Shown here piece after piece: positions 10,497 to 22,677 of a stretch of DNA of 64,000 nucleotides. A program made the translations under genes and the position numbers. Below the pieces are notes generated by a model. That model saw only the letters and a list, made by a program, of their open reading frames with translations. It did not search any database and was not told where the DNA came from. This DNA comes from Conoideocrella luteorostrata (taxonomy: Eukaryota > Ascomycota > Sordariomycetes > Hypocreales > Clavicipitaceae). The stretch lies in the NCBI GenBank assembly GCA_032433595.1, contig JASWJB010000008.1, forward strand, positions 124,001-188,000. The letters are read 5' to 3'. Position 1 is the first letter of the stretch, and the number at the start of each line of letters is the position of its first letter.

Positions 10497-13400
10497 ACTA
10501 CGATATTGAAGGATTTAGCGCTGAATGTTTTGGGGCCAGGCCGTCATGTCGGCAGCCGCTGCTGCATGTGCCGTCTGCAATAATATGTTGGCTCGCTGGA
10601 TCACGTTCATTGTTCAGCCTGCCATTGTGAGCGAGCCTTTGACCCTGGCAATGCCCGAAGAATTGCGGCACCCAAAGATTATGGTGTCGAGCCGTGATGC
10701 ACGTGGCGGGTCGTATTTCGTACCAGCACGGGAAGGATTGACGAGAATGTACGATGCGTGGCGAAGGATTTACTGACAAATTGACGAGAGGATGAGGTAC
10801 GGCACAATCTCCCAGCCGAGGTTGCAGCCGGGCCGTTTCGCGCAGCATAGCGCTAGCTGGAATGTTCATGGCCTTATTTGCTTCATATTTCAATTTGCAT
10901 CGCCCTTACTGACTTATTCATAACACGACTGGGTGCCTTTTCTTGACGGAAGCTGATACTGCCGACGTTCTGCTCCCGCAACCATTCACGGGCACAGCCA
11001 GATGAAGACTCCGGTACCGTCATACAATATTGTACAATGCACTCGAGACGCACAGCTCCGGCGGCATAATAGCGCAGTACGTCCTGTCTATGTACAAATG
11101 TATATCCCGCCGCCGCCCCCGCTAAATAATAGGTTAGAAACCTGGACATTAAGTTTTGCCCTGGCATATAAATAATTATTGCGAAATCCCAGCACGTGCC
11201 GGAAGTGACACATATATTGCTAGCCCCCACTGATACCCGAGCATTTCCATTTGTGACTTCCGGCATAAAAAACCAACATAAGGAGCACATGCTGGGGCCG
11301 CCGATGCGTAGCAATGCTGACACAAAGACTCAGCACTACTAATATTAACTCCGCAACAGTTCAGTACCATGTCACCAGGGTATTCGCGGACCTGATGCTT
11401 GTGGCTGCTCATCAGCGAAATAACTTGTACCATGGAGTGCCAAAATGGACATAAAGATCCCCGGCTCCTCCAGGGACGCCTTTGTTGATCGTGACAACAG
11501 CCACGATGCTCTCCCCTGCAGGAGCGCGGATCGACGCCAAGGGAACGAGAGAGAAAAAGTAAGCCAACTTTCAGCTAGGATGTCATCTCGTGGATACCTA
11601 CTGAAATTGATCCCATGGGACTGTTTTCGTGTTTCACCCACCTCCGTGGACGAAAACGATTCGAAGTCACTACCATATATTCCCGCGTTGTAATGCAAGA
11701 CCCAAGCAGTTAGACCAATAACAGCGTGCAGATAGTTATAGCGAGTGTAAATATGACTATAAGCCCCCAAATAAGAGCGGTGAGATGCGGGCGTGATCCT
11801 TCGGCATAAGAGGTTGTCGACCAACAGTATTTCGCCGTTCCGTGCATCGCTCGCGTGGCAACAAGGAACTAATCGTCAGGCGCAACCTAAAACTTACTTG
11901 TACAACGGACCTTGAATACGGCAGATAGAATAGGTCGTTGTAGGCGGCAGGTTCTGGCCATCCGGTGACCTTATTTCTCTTCTTGTCTAGCTTTGCGATG
12001 ATTTCTGGACAGTACTGGTGGTGGCCGTCTCCGACCCTGCAGCGATGTTGGACGTACAGCACCCATTAATGGTCTGGAACCTCATCTTGTCGTCGCATCT
12101 GCGGAAGAGCCGCTCCGGAAGATGAGAATGCGAAATGACTACCCTGTGGTTTCCTCACATTGCCACCCACATCGCTAGAGCTCTTGAAGGATTTTCCCGT
12201 ATCGTTGAGTACAGTGGCAATGGACGCGGAGAATCTGAACAAGTTGCGACTATTCGATAACCGTACAACTATGAAACTCAATAGTCTCTCGGCAAGTTTC
12301 TAAGTAGTACTTGGGTTATGGCTAGTAAGAAAAACAACCCGCTATCTCACTGCCGCAGCCTGAGGGTGTAAAGTGTCGTTTTCTTTGGGGTTTCTCGCAA
12401 TAGTTGAACATGTTGAGTTACCTAGATCCTCGAACCCAGTGAATAGTCCGGGTTATAACGCTTACTACTATACATCTTGATAGTCTCGGCCGTCCGTTGT
12501 ACCCGAAATGAGTTTGAACGACGCGTAAAACCGGCTTCCGCAGCTTACTATGCAACCTAAAGTAATTGTCCTGAAATTTACTGCGAGAAAAGGCCATATT
12601 GTTCCATGGGCTTTGGATCCAGCCACCAACGGGCCGGCTGAAACATAGCACGCATAATACCCATATACTACATCCGGCACCTTAAGCCGGCCGTATCAGC
12701 CGGGCTATATTGGCAGTTAGTATTATGCGTAGCATTGTGGCGCTGTGGTAGTGAGAAATTGCGATTCTCCGTTTACAGATGTTGCTGCGTAAAATGGAGC
12801 TGTGACCACGTTTTAAGGTTTTATCAACCAGAACAACCGTTTTTTTTTTCCTTTTTCTCTTTTTTTTTTCTTTTTGGGTACACCACTTGGACCACTAGTG
12901 TATCTGTGTAAGTAGAGAGTGGGCGGAATATATAATACAGTACCATACACAACAATAAGTACAGTAAATACTACATCGCAATGGATCGTAGTTCATTACG
13001 GCCAACATGCGCTGAGATCCCTATTCGTGGATGATTCCCCACGAGGCGTGTTATTGTGCTATCCTCATGGCTGGTTTGGGATTTCCCGCTCGAACCAACT
13101 CCTGGCCCCGAGTCATTGAGCTGCCCTCTAGCTGGGACTTGCGTGCTCACTGTTACGAACTCTTAGGCCAACAACTATCCCAATCCATCTGCGGTTCGTG
13201 AGTATTCCGTGGTGGCGGCGGGGTCTAGTTAGTTGGGACCTGGAACATCGCCACTCCGTACCAAATCAATAACAGTATTTCGTATCACTGCATGCTGGCG
13301 AATGTAGACGCTTCAGCTCCAGGCCCTTCTAATGTCGCTGTTGGTTCAGTGCTTCGGAGTTTTATCTAGCAGACCTTGTTTTAAAGCACAACACAACGCC

Positions 13401-14666
13401 CTTGTACGGGGTTACACCCCGGTCATCCCGCCGGGCCTGTCATTGCTTAATCATTCGCTTAACACCGCATACGTATTATGCCGACACGTCCGCAAGCCAA
13501 CGAGATAGACCGGCGGCCATTCCTCCGTACGAATCATTGTGCCGATTAACGGGTACCAGATGACAATACGGCATTGTCCCGGACGTCTACGGAGTATTGT
13601 CTCACAGCTCTGTCGCTTGGCGTGGCTGCCCAACTAAGGATTGCACACTCCGTATGCGTGCGCACATGCAATGACACCCCAGGAGTTCCAGAACAGTTCC
13701 TCATTCGAATAGAGTGTGAAACTCGAGATAAGCGCGAGAGCTGTCGAGATGGTAGAGCCGGTTCCACGCGATCGGGGGCCATGTTGTGTTTGCATTTGAA
13801 ACAGCTCCCCTTGTTACCATGTCTTCCGGTTACTGATGCGGCCTGCCCGCGGTTTACTTTACTATTTATATAGGCCGTAAATATCTGTGGAAGCATGTCG
13901 GGGGATCCTGCTGGAAGCGTTTACGCACCCAATGAGACACAATAGAAGTGCCTTATCACGCACCCCGGACTGTTAGTGTCGAGAACGCCAAGACTGGGCG
14001 CCGCACCAAAACGAGGCTGAACCACAGCCAGGTAACCGTAATCGGCTTGTTCCAATAACACAACAATCCGAACGCCGGCCCCAATCGTAGATACAGCAAT
14101 TTAGTCTTGCTCCTCCAACATGACTGCTCAGTAAGCCACCATTACGCCCGTTGGTTATGACAACTTCAGAACCCAACCTTCTCATTGACCAGATACCTGG
14201 TGAATCACTGCCCAACAGTGCCTGAATGTCGGTTAAGAGTGCCGCGTAGGATACCGAGGGTGTCCTCATGATGTGGCTCCCATTTAATTTGGCTAATCTC
14301 TTTGCCTGGACCCCAAGCTTGGAGTTGGTCCACCTGGCGTTCTATTGATCTTGTGACGCCACTTCTTGCGTACCCCAAACGTGCGAGATCCTTTGTAAGT
14401 GAGAAACAAGCTGACGGGCAAGGTAGACGTATATCAAGAGCGGAGCTCAATAAGTAAGTAATAAACTCGGAAGGGTGGAACAATAGGAACAGGCCGATTC
14501 TTTTAATAGACACTTTGTAAAGTACTGTATGACACATAAGATACACTGACATAGATCCAAGATATAATAATGGCTTGCTTTCCCCTTTCTTAAATGATTG
14601 CTTTGTTGTAGTTGGACTGCCATATAATCATATTTGCTAGTGGGCTGTCAACCCTGTTGTATAGTC

Positions 14667-16391
14667 ATGGTTAGGCAAATAATGCTCTGTGGCCTTGCTG
14701 CCAGTTCCGCCTTAGCAGCCGGCAGCTGGACATCAAATCACATCAACGATCTGAACCAGACACTTCACGGACGAGTCTTTGCCGTCGAACCATTTGCGAA
14801 GCCATGCTTCTCAATGTACAACGGCCAAGAGGTTACACCTGACCCCGAGAAGTGCCGCGCCATCCAGGCACAGTACTCGTCGCCCACGTTCCGGGCCCAG
14901 TTCCCAGGGGCGTATATGTACGAAGAGTCGTCGATATGTGCTTCAGACAACTCCTCAACCGACCAATGCCTCTTGAACTCGGATGATCCTAAAGATGCAA
15001 AGGCCTTTGCCGCGAGTCACTGCAATCAGGGCAACGTTCCGACATATTACATCGAAGTCAAGACCCCGAACGATGCCGTACAAGCATTCAAGTACGCAGG
15101 CCTGTCTGGCGGCAAGCTCGCGATTAAGAATAGCGGCCATAGCTTTCAAAAAGATAGCAGCGAAAAGGGTGCTCTGATGCTGTGGACGCGCAACCTACGA
15201 ACCATGACGCGCAATACCTCCTTTGTACCAGAAGGGTGCTCTGCGAACGAGGCATACAATGCCATCACCACCGGCGCCGGCGTCAACTGTGGCGAAGCAT
15301 ATGAGTTTGCTGGCAAGAACAATGCCACCCTTGTGTGTGCGTATTCACCCACGGTCGGTCTGTCAGGAGGGTTCGTCCAGAGCGGCGGACACGGCGTCCT
15401 GACGCCCACCCTTGGCCTGGCTTCCGACCGTGTTCTGCAGTTCACCGTGGTGACTCCCGACGGACAGATCCGGGTAGCCAATAAATGCCAAAATAGAGAC
15501 CTCTTCTGGGCGCTCCGTGGCGGCGGCGGTGGTACTTTTGGCGTTGTCATTGACTCGACGCATCGTGTTGAGAATACACTCCCCATTGCTGTGGCATCTA
15601 TTGGCGTTGACGGAACAGACAAGAAAGCCGTGATTGCCTTTATGGAGACCCTGGTTGATGCCACTATTGACTTGGCCAAGGATGGATGGGGTGGTCACAT
15701 CTATGGCAACAAGATTGTCTATGTAACACCTACTCTCACCGATGCTGAAACGGCGAAGAAGTCAATGGCCAAGATGATTGAAGTGGCGAAACAGCACGGC
15801 GGGACGGCGAACGTGAGTATCACGCCCAACTTTTTCGATTTCTATAAGGAGTATATCATTAGCGGCGCCGCTAAAGTCGGCATCATGACACTCATCAACA
15901 CGCGATTGATGCCGGCGTCTGTGTTTACCACGCCCGAGCTCAACAAGAAGCTGAAGGAGCATCTCAGGAGAGTCATCAACGGCGGCGTTCTGCCTTACGT
16001 GCCGGTCAGTGGACCGTACCTTTACAAGGACACCACCAAGGGGACGTCCGTGCACCCCGTGTGGAAGACGGCTCTGTGGGAATACGGTGATTCTACGACC
16101 TGGGCTTGGAACAGCACCCTTGAGACTCGGACAGCTGTTGTGGAGGAGATGCGAAAGCACCACGACGAGTTTGTCAAGTTGATGCCCGGGAGTGGCGCAT
16201 ACAGGAATGAAGGGTTCCCCTTTAATCATAATTGGATAGAGGATAACTTTGGTCCGCCCTACGAGAGATTACTTGAGATTAAGAAGAGGTATGATCCTAA
16301 GAGTTTGTTGAAATGTCACAAGTGTGTTGGATGGACGGATCAAGACGCACAGGAGTCGTGTTTCAGAGCTTTTGAGACGGCGAAGGGTTGA
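14667..16391 (+). CDS. Secreted FAD-linked oxidoreductase with BBE domain
   Basis: A single-exon gene for about 574 residues. The first ATG is at 14667; the upstream in-frame codon is TTG. The N-terminus MVRQIMLCGLAASSALAAG is a good signal peptide. A PCMH-type FAD-binding domain follows, with the substrate-near GGKLAIKNSGHSF, where the His is the usual site of covalent flavin attachment. GAGVNCGEAYEF and YSPTVGLSGGFVQSGGHG come next, then LFWALRGGGGGTFGVV. The C-terminal segment (FPFNHNWIEDNFGPPYERLLEIKKRYDP, read in two parts) fits the berberine-bridge BBE motif, and a C-terminal Cys-containing tail follows. Such enzymes oxidise alcohols, sugars or secondary-metabolite intermediates using O2. 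The substrate is unknown. It is convergent with a Zn2Cys6 regulator 340 bp away, but no other biosynthetic genes are near. Confidence 0.88.
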   Translation: MVRQIMLCGLAASSALAAGSWTSNHINDLNQTLHGRVFAVEPFAKPCFSMYNGQEVTPDPEKCRAIQAQYSSPTFRAQFPGAYMYEESSICASDNSSTDQCLLNSDDPKDAKAFAASHCNQGNVPTYYIEVKTPNDAVQAFKYAGLSGGKLAIKNSGHSFQKDSSEKGALMLWTRNLRTMTRNTSFVPEGCSANEAYNAITTGAGVNCGEAYEFAGKNNATLVCAYSPTVGLSGGFVQSGGHGVLTPTLGLASDRVLQFTVVTPDGQIRVANKCQNRDLFWALRGGGGGTFGVVIDSTHRVENTLPIAVASIGVDGTDKKAVIAFMETLVDATIDLAKDGWGGHIYGNKIVYVTPTLTDAETAKKSMAKMIEVAKQHGGTANVSITPNFFDFYKEYIISGAAKVGIMTLINTRLMPASVFTTPELNKKLKEHLRRVINGGVLPYVPVSGPYLYKDTTKGTSVHPVWKTALWEYGDSTTWAWNSTLETRTAVVEEMRKHHDEFVKLMPGSGAYRNEGFPFNHNWIEDNFGPPYERLLEIKKRYDPKSLLKCHKCVGWTDQDAQESCFRAFETAKG

Positions 16392-16728
16392 GAACAATGC
16401 CAATATGAGTATTAGCACTAGTGTATATCAATCGTGTATATCAGATTAAATTTTTAATGCTTGAGTTGAAAGATGCAGGCTCTTTGTTTCTGTGGCAGTC
16501 CCTTGCAATAGGCTTGCTGTCCGCCCTTATGTTTTAATCATGCAGTCTACCTGCAACCATATAACTACATGTTACGCTAATCATTTCATTTCAAGTACAT
16601 TCCTTTTAAAGGTGAACTCAGTGAAAAAAAAAAAAAAGAGTACGTGTGGGGACACCCCTTGGGTATTATCATGATCCTTCGTTACATCATGGCATGTCAA
16701 CTCCGGTTTCTTATGCAGACGTTCAAGG

Positions 16729-19001
16729 TTATTGAAACATATCCAGCAACCGCTGTACCGGCCATGCATGTGTATCTCTGTATCGCTCTACCACGGTCCG
16801 AATGGCTCGGCGCTCATAATGATCCGTGAAGAAGTCTCCGTACACTTGGATTCCAAATGCAGCGTGTACAAGCGCAGGCGGTGATGCCGGGTTGCATAGA
16901 GCAATGCCGCTTTGTTCCAGCAACAGAATCCTAACGTCGTTCTCGACTTGTCTCCAACTAGAACGCGAAGCTGAGTATAGCCTATGGTCACTCGTCAGCT
17001 GTGCTCGTTTCGCAATGCATATATCAATAGGTTAAACTTACCTAAGATGAGGATTCTCAGCCACAAGTACACATTTAGCTAACAGGCTAAATTGCATGCT
17101 CGTCACTTCAATGTTGGAACGATACCAAACGGTTGGGAAAATTTCTCCTTTGGCTTTATTAGCCGGCTTCTTGTAAATGGGCTGAATATCCGCTAGGACA
17201 TATTTCTCAAGATGTTCCTGTTGGTCCATCAGCCTTGCTGCCGAGGATGTTAGTCTCAGATTTGCATCTTTTTGTATAAGCATTACTTACACCACTCGAG
17301 TACTGAATTATCGCCCCATTTCCATTTCGCTACTTGCACCAGGTGCATCACGCTTTTGTTAGCCGGCGACGCGCTGTGCCAGAATTCAGGTGGCAATATA
17401 AGCTGTGGAGTCTCCATGCGCGTAAATGCATGATATATCTCCTGCCGTAAAGCCATCCAGTACGCAGCCTGCATCAGACTTCTGCGTCCAAAAACAGATT
17501 GCGATGGAGGGCTTCGTAAGACAGCATCTATGATGGCAAGGAAGTTGACTTGCTTCCCTGATCCAGATGAAATGTCGCTGGTCTGACCACAGAGTTGAAG
17601 TTGATCATCTTCGCTGTCAATCTCCTCGAGCTGGCGAAGAATAACAGCTGTAGCGACAATGCTATCTCGATAGTCATCATCCCCAATGCCGTGAAATTGC
17701 CGAAGTGCAGGCATACACTGAAGCATGTATTCTACGGCAGAGTGTTCGTCTAAATTGGGAAGAAGCTGATCGTGATATAGAATCCCTTGTGGGGTTTTGT
17801 ATTGTGGGAGACGACTGAGGTGGCGAGCTGCCACGGCAAATACGGCATTCAGGAGATGGGGTTGCTCCATTGCTCTGGCTGGCACGACTAAGTGAAAGTG
17901 GCGGCTTTCATCACATAAGTCAAACTGTAGGATAGTCAGCGTCCATCATACGTGTGGCCAATATGCTCTGACAACATACCCAGTGTGACATTTCTTCGAT
18001 CCAATATCTCAATAGGCATGCTTCTTGCACGTTTTCCAGTGGGAATGATCTTTTATGATCATCAGGAGATGGCGTAAATGCCGCGATTGATGCCTGTGTA
18101 TGGTGCGAGTGTTTGGAGTACCCTAAGGAAGATAAGGTGTCATCCCTGCTGTGGTTGTTATATGCCTTGGGAGAGATGTGGCTTATAGACGCCATGTACG
18201 GAGGGTGCATGTCTGAGGATAATTCGGTAGGTTGTTGAAGGCACGAAGTTTGGTCGCTACCAAAACTATCAGAAGTGATGAGATCCGGAATAAACGTTAC
18301 TTCTTCGAGAGCTACCGGTCGGTCCAGATCCGTGTCCATTGGCGAGTTGTCGGATGAAGTATCCGGTGAGGGCTGGACGAGTCTGCCGTCATCTGACAAA
18401 GATGCATGAGCTGAATCACTTGATGCCCCGATAATTGCTGACCAAGATGGCGACGCGTTTGACTCAGGACTTACTGGCTCACGGGCAGCGGTGCCACCGC
18501 GAGCATGATATCGGACTGCATCGTATTCCTGTGTGAGTTTGATGGGCACGGAGTAGTGGAAGCGGCAGATTGAGTATGTCACCTACAGTGCCTAGCTTCA
18601 CTATTGACCCATTTCTGGTCTCTTGAGAAACTGGCTACGGAGCCGTGCTTGAAAACGGTCTTTCTTGCTGGTCGTGAACATGGAAGTTCTTTCACCTGAC
18701 AACGCTTACATTTCGGTCGTTCTTCGTCGCCTATGCATTTAAATGAGTCTCCTGGCTGGTTTACCTTGAGAACCAAGCTTAAACGATAAGATGCAAGTAG
18801 AGTATGGTGCAATTTTTGTTGTTTTCTTGATTTTTGATGTCTTGATTCATTCAAAGGCAGAAAGGGATTGGCGTGCTCACATTTGACATGTTTCTCTGTT
18901 GTTCATGTGTCAGCATGTTATGGGGGGAAATAAGCCGAGGAACGACCATCCGTCTAAAACTCACCTTTGCATTGCGTGCAAGGATGCTTTACCGCCGGCA
19001 T
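16729..19001 (-). CDS. Zn2Cys6 transcription factor
   Basis: A spliced gene from the ATG at 19001 (MPAVKHPCTQCK) to a TAA at 16729. Exon 1 is only 37 nt and encodes the first two zinc cysteines. A 212-nt intron (18753-18964) separates them from exon 2, which supplies the other four (CIGDEERPKCKRCQVKELPC). Joined, the spacing is CX2CX6CX8CX2CX6C, a standard binuclear cluster. The exact intron near 18.55-18.60 kb is unresolved. A Ser/Pro-rich linker follows, then after a 55-nt intron (17925-17979) a fungal transcription-factor region with MSHWFDLCDESRHFHLVVPARA (read across the intron), ending in LLDMFQ. Two further introns lie near 17.26 and 17.0 kb. I infer a nuclear DNA-binding regulator. 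Its target is unknown; the convergent FAD oxidoreductase is a possible but untested candidate. Confidence 0.82.
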
Positions 19002-20711
19002 TCTCTGGTCAGACGGGCGGTGCGTAATTACTGCGGTGCAGTGCAATGCGCTGCGTGCAAAGAAAGTTCGGACAGATCCGACAAGATTAGAAAGCAACGC
19101 GGGGCCGGGGTATGTGAAGATATGCTGGGGCAGGTATACGACGCGAGACAGGTGGGATGATTGATGTATTGTTTTGTATTGTCTTGTATCGTATGGAGTA
19201 TTGTATTGCAACTACTCCATACAGTATTGATCGATCAAGAGGAGAAGCGGCGACTCAAAGTGGGCAACGGCAAATGACAAGCCAAATGACGCGGTGCAAA
19301 AGCCGATGACGGTGGGTTCGAGGCGAATCGTCGTGACGATGATTGGCAATTGAAGGCGGAGGTGGGACCAGCAACTCCGTCCGGTCGTGGTCGTCTCGTT
19401 CTCAGTCTTTGTGGCTTCTGGTTTTGGAGAACGTCAAGTACACTTGCTGGACCAACAAGGTGGAAAGGCTCCTGGTGATGATATAATAAGTCTGGGACGA
19501 AATCGCAGAGCGAACGAGAACCCGAGAAAGGAGCATCCCATGTCAATATGAAAGAATCTTCGACGTCGATACTAACGACCGTGCAACACATCACAAACAT
19601 CTGGAACAGGACGAGATGAGACGAGACACTGGGTCGTTGATGGGCCTCAGGTGACGGACGAATTTAGAAATGGTCGGTACTGAGTGACATGGGAGCGTTG
19701 GAGCGTTGAGCATTGAAGAGGAGGCAGGCGCACCCGCGCGTCGCAGCCCAAGTGGCTCCTGCCGATGCTGCGCAGACCAATCGAAGAATTGCGAGTTTAG
19801 AGCCTCGAGTCCCGACGACAGACTTTCATCTTCAATGCCGCTTTCGTTTCTGCTTCAACCTTGTATTCACTAGTACAGTTACGTATCATCCTTCTCCCTA
19901 CCATCCAGACTATCGATGTCCTCAATTTCCCCCGCCTCATCAGCGTGGCCCTGCTACGGCATTGCCGAAGTTGATGGTAACGTACTCCATTCACGTACTT
20001 GCCTGTTTGTATGTACAGAGCATCATCTCATGAAACGCTGCATGGACCGCCAAATACAACGTACCACATCCTTTTATTGCATCGCACGAGTGTCCCACCA
20101 GATGGCATTTCCTGATTCCTCTCAGAGTACCGAGCATTTACCGAGTGCCGGTATCACTAAAAGCGACAAGCATTATTGATTGCGTTTCGGGGATTGTCCC
20201 GAACGTTGCGCCATTGCAAATCACCGTACGGAGTACGGAGAACACAGCTGCCTAACCACCAGTCGGATCCTTCTCGAAACCGTCCTTGCGTCTCCAGATA
20301 ATAAGCTTTCCCACAAGAAAATCGGGCCCCGTAGGCGAGATGAAGCTGCGGAGAAACAGTGCGGGCTTCTGCAGTACTATGCCAGGGGTCTTACCAGTGA
20401 CCGTTTTCTCAGCCTCCATCTTCTTTGCTACGGAGGAGTTACTCCATAGCGCAATATGGTGGCTCTAGTGCGGCGTCATCTTATGGTGACTCACAATGGC
20501 TGAGGTTTGATGTCTGTGTTTGTGGCTGACATTAAAGACATAAATCTGCTCCGTTGCCATACCTAGCAAACGTGGCAATTAATACCGCGACCGCAAGAAG
20601 GTAAACGTCAATGCAAAAAGCAGAGACCCTCAGCATCACCGGCTTCAAAAAAATTTACAAAATTGTGCCTGGATCTCAGCTCAACTCATCCGTAGCCAAC
20701 GTCGTTTCAAC
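19002..20711. other. Intergenic region without recognisable gene
   Basis: Short open frames on both strands have no recognisable motif. The part next to 19001 is presumably the promoter of the Zn2Cys6 gene, and the part next to 20712 that of the GFA-like gene. A compound CCGTACGGAG motif lies at 20224-20240. Confidence 0.55.
20224..20240. repeat. CCGTACGGAGTACGGAG motif
   Basis: A partial palindrome plus an extra direct CGGAG unit, related to the other CTCCGTACGGAG copies in this window. Confidence 0.75.
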
Positions 20712-21329
20712 ATGACAGGAATCAAACCAACCCGACAGCCAGTGACGGGCTCGTGCCACTGCGGAGCCATTAAATATGTCGCCTTTTTAACCCTCCCGCA
20801 TCCTTACAATGAATCCAATGTTCCTTCATGGAGCGACCAAAGGATCTACCGTTGCAACTGTACTGTGTGCCATAAATTGGGCTATCTCCACGTCAGTGTT
20901 GCCGACAAAACTAATGACTTTCTGCTCCTCTCCCCAACTAACCCTCTGGAAGAGCTGGGAGATTATCGCATCAACAACAAGGCAGTGCACTGGTGGTACT
21001 GCAAAAGATGCGCAGTGCGGTGTTTCGCTTTCATGGGCAGGGGGGAGCTGGTAGAGCTTGACTTGGCCGCACTGGGTGTGCCCGGATATGTTACTCCAGA
21101 GTGTGGCAACAACAAGACTAAGGTGTGGCGGGCAGCAAGAGACGGCGGCCACCCAGAGTATGGGACATATCTAAATTTCAACGGGCACACTGTTGATGCC
21201 ACATCTCAAGCCTTTGACATGAAGGCGTTACATGAGCAGGGATGCATTCAGTATTTTGATTTCAAGCGCGAAGAGGCTGAGCAGAGCCCTGTTCAGTTTG
21301 GCAAGCCGCATCAAGGAGGCGGCTACTGA
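20712..21329 (+). CDS. GFA/CENP-V domain protein
   Basis: A single-exon gene for about 205 residues starting at ATG 20712. The zinc-binding pattern of the GFA (glutathione-dependent formaldehyde-activating)/CENP-V fold is visible. GSCHCGAIKY gives the first CxC pair, YRCNCTVCHKLG gives the CxCxxC group, and WWYCKRCAVRCF gives the last CxxC pair. A WWYC motif before the last pair and HLVS-like strands in between also fit. The extended C-terminus (about 60 residues, with ALHEQGCIQYFDFKREE) is common in fungal members. GFA proteins were named for a proposed glutathione-formaldehyde role that is now doubted for many members, so no reaction is assigned. A cytosolic location is likely because no signal peptide is seen. 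Confidence 0.85.
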   Translation: MTGIKPTRQPVTGSCHCGAIKYVAFLTLPHPYNESNVPSWSDQRIYRCNCTVCHKLGYLHVSVADKTNDFLLLSPTNPLEELGDYRINNKAVHWWYCKRCAVRCFAFMGRGELVELDLAALGVPGYVTPECGNNKTKVWRAARDGGHPEYGTYLNFNGHTVDATSQAFDMKALHEQGCIQYFDFKREEAEQSPVQFGKPHQGGGY

Positions 21330-21988
21330 GCACGAACCTGCGGGTATGGAAACAGAATGAGCTAATGACAATGACGAAACATTCTCAACAATGTGCTCCA
21401 TACCTATTGTATTGATGTCTAGTCCACCAGTGATCCAATCTGGCCTGATTATTGCTTAGCATTCCCTGCATATAGCCGCAGATATACAAGCTACGGCGGT
21501 GGCACTACGGTGGTGATTGGCGCGCATCTAACCGTGATTCCTGCGTCAGCGACTCACACATTCAATCAACATGGTCAATTTCTATGTACTCCATGATACG
21601 TAACGACTTACTTACTGGACCTCGGCTTGTGAACTTTTTCGCTTTTTGATGACTTTGGAAACCAAAGACCAAGCCTTGTCATGTGCTTTCACAACGACCC
21701 AGACACGCGCCAGTCCTCTGCTATTTAGACAGATCACCTGGCCCCGTACATCCCGTTGACTTTGAAAGCCATTCACGCTCTGAGATGCTGTGCAAGACTG
21801 TGGCCTGAACAGCTGAACGCGAACTCAATGCCTCTGTAGGTCGATGTCAATACCTGAGGGACAGGAACACCATCTGAGTTGAGGATGCAATTTGATTGCC
21901 ATCAATTTGGATACTCACGACAACGGGACGGAACGTAGTAAATCAACTTTTGTTTATTTATGACATCCAATTTTATAACCCCACCCAC
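21330..21988. other. Intergenic region
   Basis: No gene is supported between the GFA-like gene and the stop of the GNAT gene, and no repeat or RNA gene was recognised. Confidence 0.6.
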
Positions 21989-22543
21989 CTACAGCTCCTT
22001 CTCCAAAATCACAAAATACAAATCATTCCTCAGCGCCTTCCCATTCACAAGATGCGAATACGGAAACGGTGCCGTCCTCTCCGTCTTGGTATATCCCCTC
22101 CGGACATACCACTCGATCAGCTCCTTTCTCGGCCAAATGACTGTCATCTCCAGCCAGCGAATACCCAGCTCATCGCGAGCCGTTTTCTCAGCTTGCGCGA
22201 GAATCTTCTTCCCCAGCCCACCGGCCTGTCGTTGGGGATCTACGGCCAAGAGGCCAAAGTACCCAACCCCATTTGCCTTTTGTTCAATTTCGCAGCATGC
22301 CGCGAGTGCGCCCGAGTTATCGTGAGCAACGAGCACGAGACCTTTGCCGTTGATTTTGGCAGCCACGCCTGCTTCGTCGATGCGATCGTCGGCCACGAGA
22401 TCTGCTTCTGTGGTCCAGCCTGCGCGGCTGGATTCTCCGCGGTAGGCGGACTTGACAAGGGATTGAACGTCTCGAGCATCCGCTGGAGTGGCCTTGCGGT
22501 ATGTGAGTGTAGTTGTTGCTGCTGATTCCTTTTGCACTAACAT
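21989..22543 (-). CDS. GNAT-family N-acetyltransferase
   Basis: A compact gene for 184 residues. I place the start at the ATG at 22543 (MLVQKESAATTTLTYR) because the open frame upstream of it is made of tandem-repeat DNA. The GNAT fold is visible in order: TLTYRKATPADARDVQSLVKSAYR for helix 1 (read in two parts), LVLVAHDNSGALAACCEIEQ for strands 2-3, and YFGLLAVDPQRQAGGLGKKI. The last of these contains the acetyl-CoA pyrophosphate-binding motif (Q/RxxGxG/A; here RQAGGLG). The end, IEWYVRRGYTKTERT, is the usual final motif. The acceptor substrate is unknown. Its likely 5' leader overlaps an imperfect tandem repeat. Confidence 0.88.
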   Translation of the reverse strand: MLVQKESAATTTLTYRKATPADARDVQSLVKSAYRGESSRAGWTTEADLVADDRIDEAGVAAKINGKGLVLVAHDNSGALAACCEIEQKANGVGYFGLLAVDPQRQAGGLGKKILAQAEKTARDELGIRWLEMTVIWPRKELIEWYVRRGYTKTERTAPFPYSHLVNGKALRNDLYFVILEKEL

Positions 22544-22567
22544 ATTGTCCGTAGCAGAGAATGTGAG

Positions 22568-22677
22568 GGAAAGTGAACAGAAGGTGTTGTGTCTAGTTGG
22601 TTGTGATGGAAAGTGGACAGAAGTAGTTGGTTGTGATGGAGAGTGAACAGAAGGGATTGAGTCTAGCTGGTTGTGAG
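22568..22677. repeat. Imperfect tandem repeat, three units of 30-40 bp
   Basis: Three units begin with GG(A/G)AAGTG(A/G)ACAGAAG-like sequence at about 22568, 22608 and 22638 and end with TAG(T/C)TGGTTGTGA. The middle unit lacks about 10 bp found in the outer two. The array starts 25 bp upstream of the GNAT start codon and probably falls in its 5' leader or core promoter. Confidence 0.8.

Larger units (their letters stand above)
9337..14666. other. Gene-poor 5.3-kb region
   Basis: Many short open frames exist on both strands, but none shows a conserved motif, coherent splicing or protein-like composition. The stretch includes a pyrimidine tract (about 12840-12880) and several CTCCGTACGGAG motifs. 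No terminal repeats, transposase or reverse-transcriptase motif could be seen. It may be old, diverged mobile-element debris, but nothing here proves that. Confidence 0.5.

Noticed and set aside
11372..11824. 150-codon open frame in the gene-poor region
   Set aside because: No known motif, no partner exons and no protein-like composition.
14667..19001. Secondary-metabolite cluster from oxidoreductase plus regulator
   Set aside because: Only two genes and no synthase, transferase or transporter nearby; the pair is convergent and may be unrelated.
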